This document shows positions 49,301 to 63,993 of a stretch of DNA of 64,000 bases, one piece after another (the first letter of the stretch is position 1; each line of letters starts with the position of its first letter). Origin of the DNA: Melanocharis versteri (Eukaryota; Chordata; Aves; Passeriformes; Melanocharitidae); the NCBI GenBank assembly GCA_013397845.1, contig VZTG01008547.1:2199508-2263507 (forward strand). The letters are read 5' to 3'. The position numbers and the translations under genes were made by a program. Below the pieces are notes generated by a model. It was not told where the DNA came from. It ran no database searches and saw only the letters and a program-made list of their open reading frames with translations.

Positions 49301-52300
49301 AGGCCATGAAAAGCGACTGCCTATCTAGACATGTTTACAGGTCTCATTCTCTTATTCTAATTTTTGGCATTCTTTGCCTCCATTGTGCAAAAAAAAAAAG
49401 TTCTGCTCTTAGTACAGTGTAATACAGCACTTCACAAAATGCCCAGAGAATCCCCAAATGTAAGCTGATCAGTAAAAATCTAATAAAATGAAAGGCCATG
49501 GGGTTAAACCATTTTTCTTCTCTCTCAAAATTCTTTATTTCTTCTTTCAAAATACATTAGAAAACAATCCAATCATAAAGAGTTACCTGCAAGCTCACAA
49601 TTTTTAAGTCATTATGTATTTGTGGCGCACTGCAAATTATTCTCCAGATTAATGCCACCAAATAATCAATGGGACCACTCAAAGACCAAGGTACTGTACA
49701 CAGTGAATTCTGCATCCAGTGGGAGCCCAAGCTGGAAAAGCTTATTAAAAGTGTTGATAATGGAAGTGTTGCTTTCATGATTAATCTAAATTTTGACATT
49801 CAGAACTTAATTGACTTGAGATCATCTGGGATTTTTCCTAAAATTAGGGCACAGAAAAAGCTCACTAAAAGTAGCACTGTAGTGTTTCTAATGGGATTTC
49901 AAAAAATCTTTATGTCAAAGGCTACATGTCTTATTCTAAGAACAGTCAACTCCAAACCAGCAAACTTACAGAGACTGTAAAAGTAGGCAAGTAATAACAA
50001 TTTTTAAAGAACAGATTCAGAATCTCCTTATTAAATAAACCATTTTCTTTTCAGGCAGGTACATAAAAATACAGACTGCCCCAAAGAGACCCACCAGTTA
50101 TGACATCTTTTTCCATGTACCTGTTGGAAGAGCAGGTGATATATCAGTGCTGTGATGGGTTTCTGTTTGTCTTTTCAATGAGTTTCACTTGTTTATGTAT
50201 AATCCATAAGCATGCATTAATATATTGCTACACGTTTAGATTATCTTGACTTTCTAGCAGAGTAAAAGGTTGCTGGCATGGGATGGCTTGGTGACTAAGG
50301 TGAGACCAGAGATTACAGATGTTTGCATCATACAGTGTTTTGGGAAAAGACTTTGAGTCCTTGAATTTTACGTTAATATACAACCTCTTGTTTATGGCTG
50401 TAATGTTAAACTGCGCCAATCTAAACTGGTAAGATTACTGGCATCATATTTTATATTATAAAGACAATAAAACGAGTATTTTCTACCAACCTGCTCTCTC
50501 CCACTTCCACCTCCTAATTCTGTCATGTACTTCAGCTGTTTGGAATTGATGGCTGCTCCTGCACCTGCCTGATGATGGTCACAGCTCACAGGTCCTGCCA
50601 CTCTGCACCCCTGGGAGTTGCAGCTCTCCTTTCCAGCCCGGCTGGGCCACAGAAGCAAAGCTCCCTTCACACAGAGCTTAGTTTGGTGAAAAAGACAGGT
50701 CTGTTTGCATGCATTTTGCATCTGAGATGAAGTGAGGATAGGGAAAAAGCATGCACCTGGAGATGAGGTCATGTCCTCATTACCTGTTCTCTAGATCACC
50801 TCACAGCTTTTAACCCAAACCAGAGGAAGGCTGGTTTTCCTTCCCCCAGCTCATTTAAGGTTTTTCTGGGGGGGAAGGTGTGGGACTGGACAGCTGTGTC
50901 TCCTTGTTTGGGTTTTTTTCAAGTGGAAGAAGGAAGCAGATTGAGTCTGAGGCCCAGAGGCACAAGTTCCTAGGGCCCATCTCACTTAGCTGGTAATGAT
51001 TTTATCCATTACTTGCCTGACATTATGAAAAGAGTCTTGGGAACTGAATCTTAAGCTCTAATTAGTGCATTTGATATTGGACAAGCTTTCTTTAGGGTAT
51101 TATTAAGTAATTCTGGGATAATGCTTAGTTTTGGAAGGAAGATATCCATTTATCTCCCATCCAAATCTTGTGAAGTTGACTCTAGTCAATGCAGAACTCT
51201 TCAAAGAACTACTTAACAAACGACAGTCACGTTCCTAGAAAGGTGCACTCCAAACTACATTCACTTTTCCAAGCTGAGGATTTCAAAAACTCATTGAGTC
51301 ATTTTAGAGATAAAGAAGACTTACGGAAAAGACCTGGCTATAAACACAAAAACCACTAGAACAAGTCAGCAAGAGCCATAAAGACAGGTAGTATAAAAAT
51401 ACTTCATCAATTGCTATATTTCAAAATAGCGTTAATTCTCTGTTTATTTCTCTTGGGAAAAACAATTCTAGTAACCCTCCATGCAAGGCCTTCTAAAACA
51501 GACTACAGTACATTAACATCTGCTGATTATATGAATAGTGAACAGAGACAACAAGCTGAGCAAAGAGGAAGAACACAGAGCATGGCAACTACGTGATCCA
51601 CACCCATAACTATGGAAGGACCCTTAAAATACACAGGCAGTAATTCAGTGTTACAGCTGTAGTTAAGATGGAAAAGGAAAGAGAAACATTAAAATTAAAG
51701 ACAAGTAAAAGCTATCCTCACATTAAACCAGTTTCGAAAGTATGGGTGTCTCTTTTTTTTACAGTGGGTCTAAAATAGGGTAAGATTTAAGCAGCACCTG
51801 TTTTGGGCAGAGTTTCTAAATAACCTGCCTTTTTTAGGAATTCATATAATAGGCTGAAACCACACAAACACTGGCTAAACACTATTTCAAAAGGATGCTT
51901 TGTCAGCTTCATATAAATAAGCTTAAAAATTTATTTTTATAGACTATAATAGGTAGTCAACACAAGTCTTTTTCTTCTACAAAAACGGGGCATATTTCTT
52001 CTACCTGCTCTTTCCCCCCAAGTTCTTCCTCCCAAAAACCAAATGACTGCAGGTTTAAAAAATATAATTAAGACATGCCTGAGCCTTTTTACAGATAATA
52101 ACAATCTCTGCATGAAACTGGTAGCAATCAGCACCTATATAAGAGTGAAAAGGAAATAGTAATTTTTTTCTAGCATAGAAAAGAATTCCACATAGGAAAG
52201 CAACATATTTCTGGTATCTTACGTCTGATCTTAGTTTGTTTGCTTTTAAGAGAACCCTTTTCAGGTCTATTACTCCAATGTGCAAACTCCTGTAATTTAG

Positions 52301-55300
52301 GTTCTAAAAAGATGAGATAGGTAGAGTTACATTTTTCATTTGCAAATGTTCCATTAAGGTAAAAAAAAAAAAAAAGGAAAAGAAAAAGTGGGAACTTAAA
52401 ATACTTCATTAAAAAGCAAATCTATTTATTCCTCCTACAGATGTGGCATGCTAAACAGGGATAAAGGAATATTTAAGTACAGAAGCTAAAAAGTCATGCC
52501 TTAAAATTCTGCAACGCCTCTCATCTCTTTAATAGGCTGAAAATGACTACAATTCATGCTACCCCTTACATGCAATGTAGAGGATGAATAGACTACCCTA
52601 ACAAGAATGTCCAGGAGAATCAGAAAATGCACTGTATTCTCTGCTTTCTCAGCAAGCAGACAGGCAGAGTTCAATTCAGAGCATGTAAGCTAAGCAGGAG
52701 CTATGTTGCTGACTTCGATTCTGTCAAGAATCACCTCTATAAATGCAATTGCTTCCCTCTAAAACCACAGAGGGGATGAAGTCTGCTGGGGCTAATATGC
52801 CCCAATCAGGCCTACCACAAAAAAAATATCCCACAGAAGATCTACAGAAATGCTGCAGTGGCTTAAGTCAAATAGCTATCCAGTAGAAGCAGAGCTCAAA
52901 ATAGAACATAGATGGGAAGAATCTCTGACGAGATTTTTGCAAGATAATATAAGAAACCGAGGAAATGTCAGAGCTGGGGAATCAAGATTCTCAGCAAGGC
53001 AAAGATCAATGCTACCATCAACAGGATACAAGCTCCAGTTAACACACCAACCTGGGAGCAGTTCTTAGCATATGGTCTTGAAAGGAGAGAAGTTAATAGC
53101 ACTGTGGTGGCTCACTAATGGGCCAAACTGGTTTAGAGAACAGGAAATGGAGAAGTGATGGCAAAAGTGCACAGCACGTCATCTCAGGGGAAAGTGTGGC
53201 AGGGCAGGAAAAACAGCACAGTTAACTCAGATGGAGAAAGATGCAAAGAGGGGGATTCAGGACAGGAGGAATTCAGGCAGAGAGACACGAACACATTTCC
53301 TCAGGCAAGAGTGAGCTGACTGACAGGCTGCTCAGAACAAAAAGAGAGAGATACCTGGGGAAACTGTGAGAGTAAAGGGAGAGAGAGGAGACAAAAGGAC
53401 CTGGGAAGAGATCATCAGGAAAGCTTCACTGAAGTATTATTTTGCAACAAAAACAGTGTTTGTTAATTCTCTGGGGGGAAAGACCCAAACTTTTTTAGGT
53501 CTGTCTCTTGTTTTGAATTTAGGCAGAAGAGTTTTAAGGCTGTACATAAAACTTTGCTGTAGTTAACTATGCTCCTTGACAGCAGCAAGGCCTCTTCCAC
53601 CGACAGAGCTGTCTGAAGAGCCATGAAGACCTCTATAGGTTTCAGTCTGGAAAAAGGTCCAATGGCATTTTCTTAGGAATAATCGCTCCCTGAAAGTTCG
53701 AGTCTGACTGTCAGGAACCCAAGTGAGACACTAAACCAGTAAAGCTCTGTTTAGTCAGAGGCTTCAAAAGTGACTCCCTTCCTTGTTCAAGGGGACTAAC
53801 CATTTACAACGAGGCAACAAATTCTTCCATCAAAGCAAGTGCTACTTCACATGAAGTATTTAAGGTCTGCTTAGCCTCTTCAATGCAATAAAGGCAATAC
53901 TACTGAATAAAAGGGAAAGCAATACTATGCAAATTTCCAGTGCTTCAATCAGAAACTCCTGGCTGGGCATTAGGCAGTCCTCAAAGGTTTGGCTCCTGAT
54001 GCTGCAATACAGAGATCTGCAAGTCCTCCAGGATTTCTGAGTATGCTGGAGCACAGTAAGACAAAACACATGACAGACTGAGCTTGGATGCTGTTTTGGA
54101 CCACCCATTCCTGAAACTCCTGGCCTTTTGGCTTGTGACAGAAATACTCCTTTACTGTCAGTACAGCTTTCTTCAAATGTTGCTTTGCTGATTGGCACTA
54201 GTGCCATTTTTCAGAATCGTGTGGCACCGACAAAAAAGCCAACAAGAAGAAAAATATCAGTATCTCCAGAAGAACTGCTGTGCAGAGCCTCCACAGGATA
54301 TTCTACTGCGTGGGCTTCAGGCCTGGAAAGGTACCGTGGCAGGTGTGGCCCCTAATACTGCAGAAGCCACATAGAAAAAGAAAAAATGGTACTGCAAGTT
54401 TAACCTATGATACTCTGTTATCAACAGCCTGAAATTTATAACACAGCCGCCTGTAGCAGTTACCTTTTATTGTCCTCTAGGTTTTGTACTTTGAGCAGCT
54501 ACTTACTACAGAGTCTTCCTGAAGAGCTGGATGACAAATACAGGAGGAAAGGATAACTAACAGGATTGCTTCTTTACATCTTGGAAGTTTTGGGGGCTGC
54601 TCGTCCTTTTTCCTCCATAATCTGCTACTCATGAGTTTTTTCTAAGTACAAAGAGCACTGAAGGAAGGTGTGAAAAAGATAGATAAATAGAGGGCAGTAC
54701 TATGGCACTCCAGTCTCAGCCTAGTTTCTAAAAGCTAAAGACATTAACAGCTGAAGTACAGGACAAATCTGGCTTAAATGCAGCACTCTGGAGAACAACA
54801 GCACCAGCAGAATGAAAAACTGTCTTTAGCTCACATAACACTCAACATACCCCAATTTGTGTACCAAAGCAGACCAACCCTAGTTTTTCAAAATAGCATA
54901 CAATTAATCCCAGCAAGACATAGGGGATAGCATCCTTAGTATTCAATTTGGGAGAGCACTAAGAGCAGCTGGTGCAGAGCAGCATGTCTCCAAGCTAATC
55001 TCTAAACTGTGATCAAGTCCCAGAGTGCTCCTACTATCATCTGCAAGCACAAAAATGAGACAATTCAGGAAATTACTGCTAGTCCTTTTTCTCTTCCCTC
55101 AGTCTCTCAAGCCTGAGAGCTAACAACTGTAATAAGAAAGAAAAAGAAAAAAAAAAAGACAAAATCATTTTTCAGATAAGTAATTAGACTGATAGGTCTT
55201 ATTTTAGACAGAGATTACCCAGTTAAACATCTAAAAAATATTTTATCTCCTAGATATTTTTTATCCTCTTGCCTGTTTGAATAAACTAAATATAATCTAT

Positions 55301-58300
55301 TTTTGTACTATACAATTGTCATGGGTGCTAAAGGATGAGACTTGTACACCTGGGGCTAATTAAAGGTAATGTCAACACTTACGCACACATGCACCACAAT
55401 CAAGCACTCACCTTTGTTTGCAGGTGAGAACACAAAATCAGCTAGCTAGTTTTTCTAGTAATTTTGCTCTATTTTGTCAAGTCTATCTGTTTTGTTACCC
55501 TTCAAATTATTAAAACAGTGCTGCCACAAAATCATTCAGAGCAAATTATCTGCTTGAAAAATATCCCTATAGACAGGTGTAATTTTTAAAAGTTAATGCA
55601 GGAACAATTTTTTCCCAGCATTCTTTTAAGTAATGAAAAATTTGTGCCAAAGAAGTAACTCTTGTATTTATGAGAAATCCTTTAATATATTTCTCAAAAA
55701 TTGTCACTTAGAACATAAATCTACATAGACAACAAAACTTGAATCTCTTTAGGATAAGTTCAGCAAACACTTTAAGAGGACAGTATGGAGGTACAGGCCT
55801 ATCCATCTTACTGCACACACTCCTCCACATCTGGCTCAATGATGCACAGAGAGACTGAAGATCAAACCAAGGAAAGGCATGTTTGCAAAGAAAATTAAGG
55901 CAGAAAAACACCTTAGGATGAAACTACTGCGAGAAACATTAGGTAGACAAGAAACACCCTCTGTTATTATGTTACTTCAAGGCTGGGGCAGAGTCAGAAG
56001 TTTCAAAGCACCTATGGATGTATATAATGTATCAGGAATTATAAACTCCGCGATATTCAACGTTTTCCTCAAATCCCCAATTGCTAACATTGAAAGACTA
56101 GGCAAAAGTCTCAGGTCTGACTCCTAAAATTACCATCACTGCAAGTCTCTACTCTTCAGTGATTTAGCAGAGGGAACTTTGAAGACCTGAACTACAAAAG
56201 TTCAAGTGCAAGAATGCTATTAGAAGGACCTTCACCTCAGGGTTATTTGAAACCTCATCAATGTTTACACCTTGCTTGAATAGTGAGTTTTGACCACTGG
56301 CAGCAAGATAGCTGCACCCAATTATAGTTGCTTGGACTGGAATACCGCAGAAATATTTAGACCAGGTTCAAGTAGCAAAAAGGAGGCATGTTGGCACAAA
56401 ACACAGGAAAAAGTAAGCTGGTTCCCTCCGTGAGGACAGTGATTTTCTCTCAAAAGAACAGCACCAACGTGAGAGTTTCCTCTATAAAGACAAAGGTATC
56501 TTCTCTCCATTGTTACATTACAGGGCTCTCTCTACTCATTTATGCCTGCCCTATGCCTCTGTAGCCATACATCCACAAGCAAAGCAGCAAAGCCATCTCT
56601 CCATCTCCCTCTAGTAACTCCTTTCAATTTGTTTTTAAAAAATGCTCAAGGACAAAGTAGTTTTCCCTGTGGTAACAGGTAATTTCTTTAACAGAAGTTA
56701 TTTAAAACACTGACTCCAGTCAGATAACTTCCTGTTCTGCAAGTAACTTCAGCAATGCCTGTACAATTTACTCAGCACAAGAAAGACACCAAGGCGTCAC
56801 TTCAAGCTGTTTTCAGTATGCAGGACTGGGTGACAAACAGGAAGAAGTCAGTTTCCCAAGGCGTGAGTTTTGTGCCTCTGAGCACAGGAAGAGCAGAAGG
56901 CCAACACACATTACCAGTCATGAGTGTCTCAGACGTCTTGTGCAAACCTGTCCCCTTTAGAACTAGAACTACTAGGAAGCACTGATCAATAACTAGATGG
57001 AACTCTGAATTGCTTCACTTTGTGTACGGCTGAAGTAATCCATCTGGCAATGAATAAAAACAAGTCAGGGCATCTGTGGGGACATAAGGCACATCCAAAG
57101 GAGAGATCAGCAAAACCTAACACATCTGTGATCCATGTTTCTGGGGTTTTTTGACAGGTATAAGCAAAAGTGACAGCAAAACTGGAGAACCTCTACTCTA
57201 AAATGTAAACTACTCAAGAAATACTTCTTAGCAACTGTTTCCTTGTTTCATGCTCAGTACAGAAAACCACTTAAGGTATTCTAGTGACACAAAAGCACCA
57301 AGAAAATGAAAGTATTTAACTTTGCAGAGATCTCAGGTTCCTCTGATTAAATCTGTTGCCTTCAAACAGCAATCCCCAAGTCTCAAATGAAATGGGGTGC
57401 TTTAGACCTCATCTTGCCTCCGGCTCACACCTGTTACCCCCATAACCCTTCAGCAGAATGAACTAATAGATCATATAATTTTTCACCTCTGCTACAAGAC
57501 ATTCTAACATGCCTACCTGTAGAGGCCCCAGCAAGTCAGTTCAAGCCAGATTGGTGTTGGTTATACCAGTAAAACCTGCAGAAAAAACAGAGCCAGCCCT
57601 TCACTCCCATCCTACTTCCAACAGCAGGCTCACATCTCTCAGTGTGTAGACAACTGGGCTGAAGCCCAGACAAATACGAGTGCACTTACAAAAGCCTTTA
57701 CAAAAACATTAGTGCTGATGCCAACAAGCACATAGTGTTTCAGCGCATTTCCAACAGTTACCTAGAAAACTTTTAACTTTGCTTAAACTATGTTTAATTA
57801 CATTAATTAATCATTTCTCAGTTCCAAAGGTTTGCAAAGTAGAAAGGAGACAACAAAGTTAAAGCTGTGCTTTTCTGTTCCTCGAAGAAGCAACAGGCAG
57901 CCACCTGAACTCCCACCTGCAAGAGCTAAACCTTTCACGTTTTGTTGATGAACCAGAACACGACACCATTCATTTAAAAGGAATTACTTTTTTAAATCTA
58001 AAACTAAAGAGCCATTAGTTCTAGTAGTACTTCTGTTTTCTGTATATTGCTTATTACCTTTCTTCATGTCAGCTTGTCCTATTTCTCCTGTTACAAAAAT
58101 GTACAGTTTTTTTTCTTTCTATGATTCTGTGATCTATCTGAAGTCTGTACAATTTCCACAGAAGTAAGTGGTTTGATCCAACACTCACTGATGTCAGAGG
58201 AAGAGACAAGTCAGACCATAAAGAGAGGAAAATAGCCAGAATGTAAAAGGTCTGTTCTGACCAATTTAGTGTCTGGCTTTTGCAATTTTTAATGACATCA

Positions 58301-61300
58301 AGTGCCAAGAACAAAGACTCCCTCAGCTGGAGTCCTGGCAGGTATCATAAGCAGAGACGACGGGTTTGTGTAGTCTCCATTCTCTGTGTCCATTATCATC
58401 ATGAACTCCGTTTGCACACTACAACCTATTTATGCTCCAGCAACAGAACAGAACTTGAAATTATTTTTTTAAAAGGGAAAAAAAATCCCCAAACCTCAGA
58501 AAAATATTAGACCTTTTGACTGTAGTTACCTGAATACACACCCTGTACAGCCAAATTTCAGAGTTTCTGTGTATATGGAACTTACATGCATATGTAACTT
58601 TGCGTATTTGCAAATGTTTCTCACCTACAGATATACAGACAAACACCGTTTTCTGAGCACAAAACCATCTACATATGTCTCACTTATCTCTCTATGCCCA
58701 TAGCCAAAAAAAAAATAAATGTACATCCAAGTAATTTTATCTTGAGCAAATCTATCATTATGAGTTCAAACTGTAAGAGGAAAGTGGCCAATATGTCAAA
58801 AAGAAAAAAACCATAATATTTTGATTGGCCTTTTCCTTGTTTTTGGAGAGCTCCTGAATAATACACTATATAAGAGAAGCTACCAGTTGTATTCTGTTTC
58901 ACTGAAATTAAAAGCCAATTTCAAGGATATCAACAACTCTGTCCAGCAAAATAATTTACCATCACGAGTTGTTTCCGTTTTTAGACTTTGTTTTCCTTGA
59001 GCAATAAGAAAGCACTGATTTTAATTTCTCAAGCATTAAGAAAATTCTCCGTCTCAAAGCCTACATTCACCCTGCATGGGAAAGAACATATACTTTTTTC
59101 CAAAGCAACGTCATTGTTGATTGCACTGTAATAATCAGCAACCGCAATACACTTCGCATCTCTCTGGGTTCTGTCCACCCACGGCCACTCACCCCTTCTA
59201 TCAGCGATTCCTTGGACAAAACCAGTGACAACAAAGGAAAGCAAAGCCTGCAGATTCTAAACCAGGTGGTGACTTGTACCAAAACATAAATAAAACCACC
59301 CCAAACCTGAAGAACGATATGTGAAGTTTCTGCTTATACTGTTTCTTGGGATATTCTAAAAGGACTGGAACTCTCAGCAGCCGACAGCCACTTTTAGCCT
59401 TTTATGTCACCCTGCTATGAGTTGTGTTGCATTTTTCCATCAAGATGCAAGTAACCATAAACAGATGTGGGAATCCAAAAATATGAAATTAGTTTTGTGG
59501 GATTTGTTTTCTTTACTTAAAAAGGGATGATGGTTGAAAGAAAGAAAAAAAAAATCACATCATACAGTAAAATACATTTAATTACATTTAGAATTGTCTA
59601 GGGGAAAGAATGATCTGAGCAAATTTAGCTCCTGAAATGAAACGCGGAGCTTTACAGCACACCAAAATAAAAACACACAGAAATACAGAACTTTCCCAAA
59701 GTCAGAGTACAAGATGTACGTTGACTTTATGCAGAAACAATCATTGTACAAAACAGACATTACTGTCACGTCTGATTAATCGCTATCATAGCATGGTAGT
59801 ACAGATCCCAGCTACAAAGTACTATGTTGAGCAAATTACATGAGAAGTTTTTTCTCCTACATGTCCAAAAACATAAAAATGGCTCTAGCTAAGCTACATC
59901 TTGGCAGCTCCCTTATTGCCTTGCCCTGGCCCATTTGTGTTGGTAAAAACTATCTTTTGCAATCACATCTAGATAACCACTGCTAATGACTCACTGAAGC
60001 ACATTAGTAATCTGGGATTTATGCCATCTTTTTTTTCAGTCAAGACTGATGAAAGTGATTTGGCAATACTGCAAAAATAATTCAGCATCTCTGGCACTGT
60101 TTAGAAAACTGTGATCACAGCTTCACGTGTATTAAGACAGGTGGTCATCTGCAAAATTTCATGCTGATGCATCCAAAGAACAGATATTCAGCCAGCCATT
60201 TGAACTGTGGGGGAAAAAGATGGGTGGGAAAAGAAGAAGATAAGATCCAAGAGGGTATGATTAAGCAAATACCCTGTTCCAGAGAGGATAAAACTCTAGC
60301 ATTAAAAATAGACACGCTGTGCAATCCCATCTCAAGTGTTGCATTTTACATCAACAACAAATTAAAAACTAAGACTTCAATAAAAATACAGACAACTGAT
60401 TTTGATATGAAATACCTTCTTACGATAATTATTTAAATATGTTATCAAATTGCAACAATGTTTCTCCCCCACACCTCCTCTTTCCTTTCAACTTTGCCTG
60501 AAATCAGTTCTCCAATGACAGGAGCAAATCCACTTTGCTACAAGCATTCTTCTGGCACCAAGAAATGGAAGCAGGATATCAAGTTAATTAAGAGCATGAT
60601 ATTAAAAGCTGTGTTATCAGCAAAGTGAAGGTGCAGACAGCAGCAGATTTTCTGTGACTCTTTATGAGAGAACTTGTCTCCACTTCCATCTGAAAGCCAA
60701 CATCTAGTGCTCTGAATATGGATATTCAGTTAAAGCCTGGAGGTCAAACAGCGAGAGATTTCAGATTCAAGCAGATATAAGAGACAAATTCCAGCTCCAA
60801 CAGGTAGACTACTGCTGCTACATGGGGCTATGCCTTCGTTTGGAGGATTTTCACACAGTTGTTAGCAAACCCTTTCCACAGGAAAAATAGGCCAGGCAGT
60901 CTGACAGCGCAAACAAATGACAGTATCATATTTCCAAAGCCTTCCAATGTGTTCCATGTCCCTCTCATCACCCACCACCATGTTTTCCAGTAAAAATCAT
61001 CTTCATGGGGACATCACAGAGCTCCCACTCCAGCTTAACGCCTTTCCAGTTCAGAGAGGAGACTGCTTCCCTACTACTCATCTTACCAAGTTTACTCATT
61101 ATGCCTGTCATTTCAAGGATTTCCACACCGATCATTACTGCCAGGAAAACCCCTCTTGAGACTAAACCTGGCCTTCATTTCCACCCCTGCTAGCCCCCAA
61201 TGCTGAGTGTTGTAGAGGAATTCAGATAAATGCAATGTCATACACACTCACCAGTACCAAAATACCGCTTTCAAATGTGAATATGACAGGAGGTCTCTGG

Positions 61301-63963
61301 GAAGGGACTTTTTTTAGCATTTGAAGCACACAGACACAGAATAACAGGTCTGAACAGCATATGGCAGAGTTTCTTTGTGTAAAAATCAGATGAAAAAGAG
61401 CAGGATGTGCCTGAAAGGCAACATGGAAAATGGCTTTAGCTGGGCTGCCAGAAAAAGAGTTATCAACTGTGCTGGTATTTTGGTAAATATAAGCACATTA
61501 AATATACGCATAGAGGTGCAGATGCTTTTTCTCCCAGAAAACTTCACTAAATCTTATCGAAAAATATTCAAATGAATTCCCAAAACCATGTAAAACAACC
61601 CAACAAAACTATCCAATGATAACAAGGAAACATGTAGCTTTATCTTCCTTTTTAACCTTCCTTTCAACCTACTCCCCCACTACCTTGCTCTCAGCCATGT
61701 GCAACACATCATTTAGATTATTTCCAACCACACACAGCACAACAGGAGAGCACAAATATATCCTGCACTGTTTTATCATTCCACTCTCATCAGCAAACAA
61801 TAATCTCAGATAAATGCAAGACTCTATTACAAAGCATCTCCACTAAACAAAGCAAACGAAAAAAAAAAGCTTTTCTCTACAGTTACCCACCTGCACAATG
61901 CATTTAAACACTGTTAACCAAACCCTTCCTACACACACACCCATTCACCTGGTAAAAGGGTACAACAGCTGTCCAAAAGCAAACAGGGAGGCAGGTGATG
62001 GGATAGGGAAGGGGACTGACTTATATTTGATAGCTTGGGAAGGCTTAGCCTTTGGGAAGGTCAGGAAGCAGCCCTTCAGAGACAGAGGCTGACTAGAACC
62101 ACCCCTCATGCTGCCTAGCCTCCAGGAGGATAGAATTGTTTATTACCTGTGAGATGTAACTTAATTTTGGTTCAGTAGGAAACAAAAAACCCCTTTATAT
62201 CCCATATGCCATGGTACTCAAGAGCTACCTGACAGGAAGGATTACAAGCCAACATTCTAGTAAAGCATCAAACTTCCAGCCACAAGTGTTTCACCTTGAC
62301 AAACAGCCTAACCAAACACCCTGTCAGAAGAAAAAGCTGTTCATTTAGACCAAAAGAGTAGAAAGTGGTTAGTATCTTGCAGCTGATGGAAACAGGAAAG
62401 ATGAGATCACGAATGCAGAGTTACTGACAATATAACAAACCATTTTCTTGGTGTCGATGTCTTGTTGAAGACATAGTCAATTATCAACCATAGTTTTATT
62501 TTTAAGTCATCTTTCTTCCTCTCTGGAAATTAATTACATTTGCATACTTCCTTCTACCCACAGGGTAGCCATTAAAGAAGTTTTCATATTAGTAATCATC
62601 GTTACTAAAATCAAAGTAGCTGAGAATATTTTAGGATAACCATGCAAACTGAAATATTATTTCTATATGCATCAGCTACAGTTAATGGTTTTCTTTGATT
62701 TAGATATCTATAGTAGTCAGCATGGGAACCTCATGCTTCACTTCTAAGTTTTCTTTCTTCCTTTTACGCTTTAGCATGCTGTTTTCGAAAGTAGAGCAAA
62801 TTCTTATCACTTAAAAATTCTACACAGCCTCTGTATTGGACCTTCTAATTCACACAGCACCCTGAAGGTACTCCTTTCAAGCATTATTTCAGTATTTTGA
62901 AACTTTATTGTGCAGAGGGCTGCTTCTCCTTTCATTTTCTTTCTGAGAAATGCAAATCTCCCAACTTCTAAACTTTTGCATACTTTCACTTTCTGACTGC
63001 TAACTCTGCTAATTCACTAGTACCAAAATTCCCTCAGAGTTCATAGCTCCCTTTCCTTTCTTTTTATTTTTTTCTTTTTTAGAGGGTTGTTTTGGTGATT
63101 TTTTTTTTTTGCTTTTTCAAGTCCTCCTTCTTGCAGTTCTTTATGTTCTCCTGATCTTCAATCACAATTCTAGAGCGTCTTCCATTATCTCCTTCCCAGC
63201 AATATCATCAAAATGACAGAAAAATTATATTTTCCCTATCTTCTCCGTAACTAATGGCAAGGTCTTTTAAAGTCTGTGCGCCTAGAACTCATATAATCCT
63301 GACAAACTTTTACAGGCAGCCCATGCCTTTCAACTTGTGCTCTGCAAGTACCCTTTCTGTTCAGGTATATATATCCTGTCACTTTCATAGCTTCCCTGTT
63401 TCAACTGATTTAAATTCTAGTCTAATCCCAATCTGGAATCATAATTGCAGCAATGACGAAAAAGGGGCCATTGAAAAAAATCCCCTTTTCCTTTTACTTG
63501 TAGAAGTAACACTTATATTTTCTTTCTTTTTTTATTCCCAAGCTCTTGCAACATTTTAGGTAAACTGAATCTCTCTTCCTTCCAGAGCCACACAACATTA
63601 CCCTGCCTAGAAGAATGTATCTTCACAGGCTCTCTAACCTGGATGCTAAACAACAAACAAACGAAAAAAAAAGGCAAGAAAATAGATGGATTTTTAGCAC
63701 TCCTTGCTTCCTCCAATCCTTAGATCTCACAGTTTAAATTATACCAACTGTTCACAAGCTCTAATTTATAAATCTTAGCAGCAGGTCTCAGATGGAAAGT
63801 ATCTGGCCAAGGGGAGCATGGCACTGCCACAACATTGCTCCCTCCACACCATTTTCTTTGGCACCACCTATCTCAGCCTCAGCAAAATGCTGATTTACTT
63901 CTCTGCTTAGGGTTAGGGTTGACAAAACCACAAAGCCTCCAGGGATAGTGGAATTACAAAAGG
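43311..63963. other. Long non-coding stretch, about 20.6 kb
   Basis: No gene or repeat family identified. The longest open frame (45168-45566 plus, 132 codons) has no recognisable domain. Homopolymer tracts include a run of about 15 A near 52359-52374 and T-rich stretches at 63060-63115. A purine-rich stretch lies at about 53335-53400. Candidate minus-strand exons around 43891-44255 and a pair of AP-1-type motifs at 44074-44093 are described under findings. Confidence 0.45.
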
Positions 63964-63993
63964 CGTGCCAAGGGGAGCAACGTGCCAAGGGGA
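63964..63993. repeat. Short tandem repeat at the right edge, 17-base period
   Basis: The sequence cgtgccaagggga occurs at 63964-63976 and at 63981-63993. A related ggccaaggggagca is at 63805-63818. The array may continue beyond the window, so its size is unknown. Confidence 0.7.

Noticed and set aside
49587..49700. Minus-strand open segment reading IDYLVALIWRIICSAPQ with donor cag|gtaact, with further candidates near 47.5, 50.1 and 51.35 kb
   Set aside because: Attractive by eye, but several mutually exclusive frames and acceptors in this region fit equally well, which argues that I am seeing chance matches.
58113..58135. CR1-like tail tctatgattctgtgat
   Set aside because: Only the generic 3' octamer-like motif is present. 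The adjoining CR1 sequence is missing on both sides.
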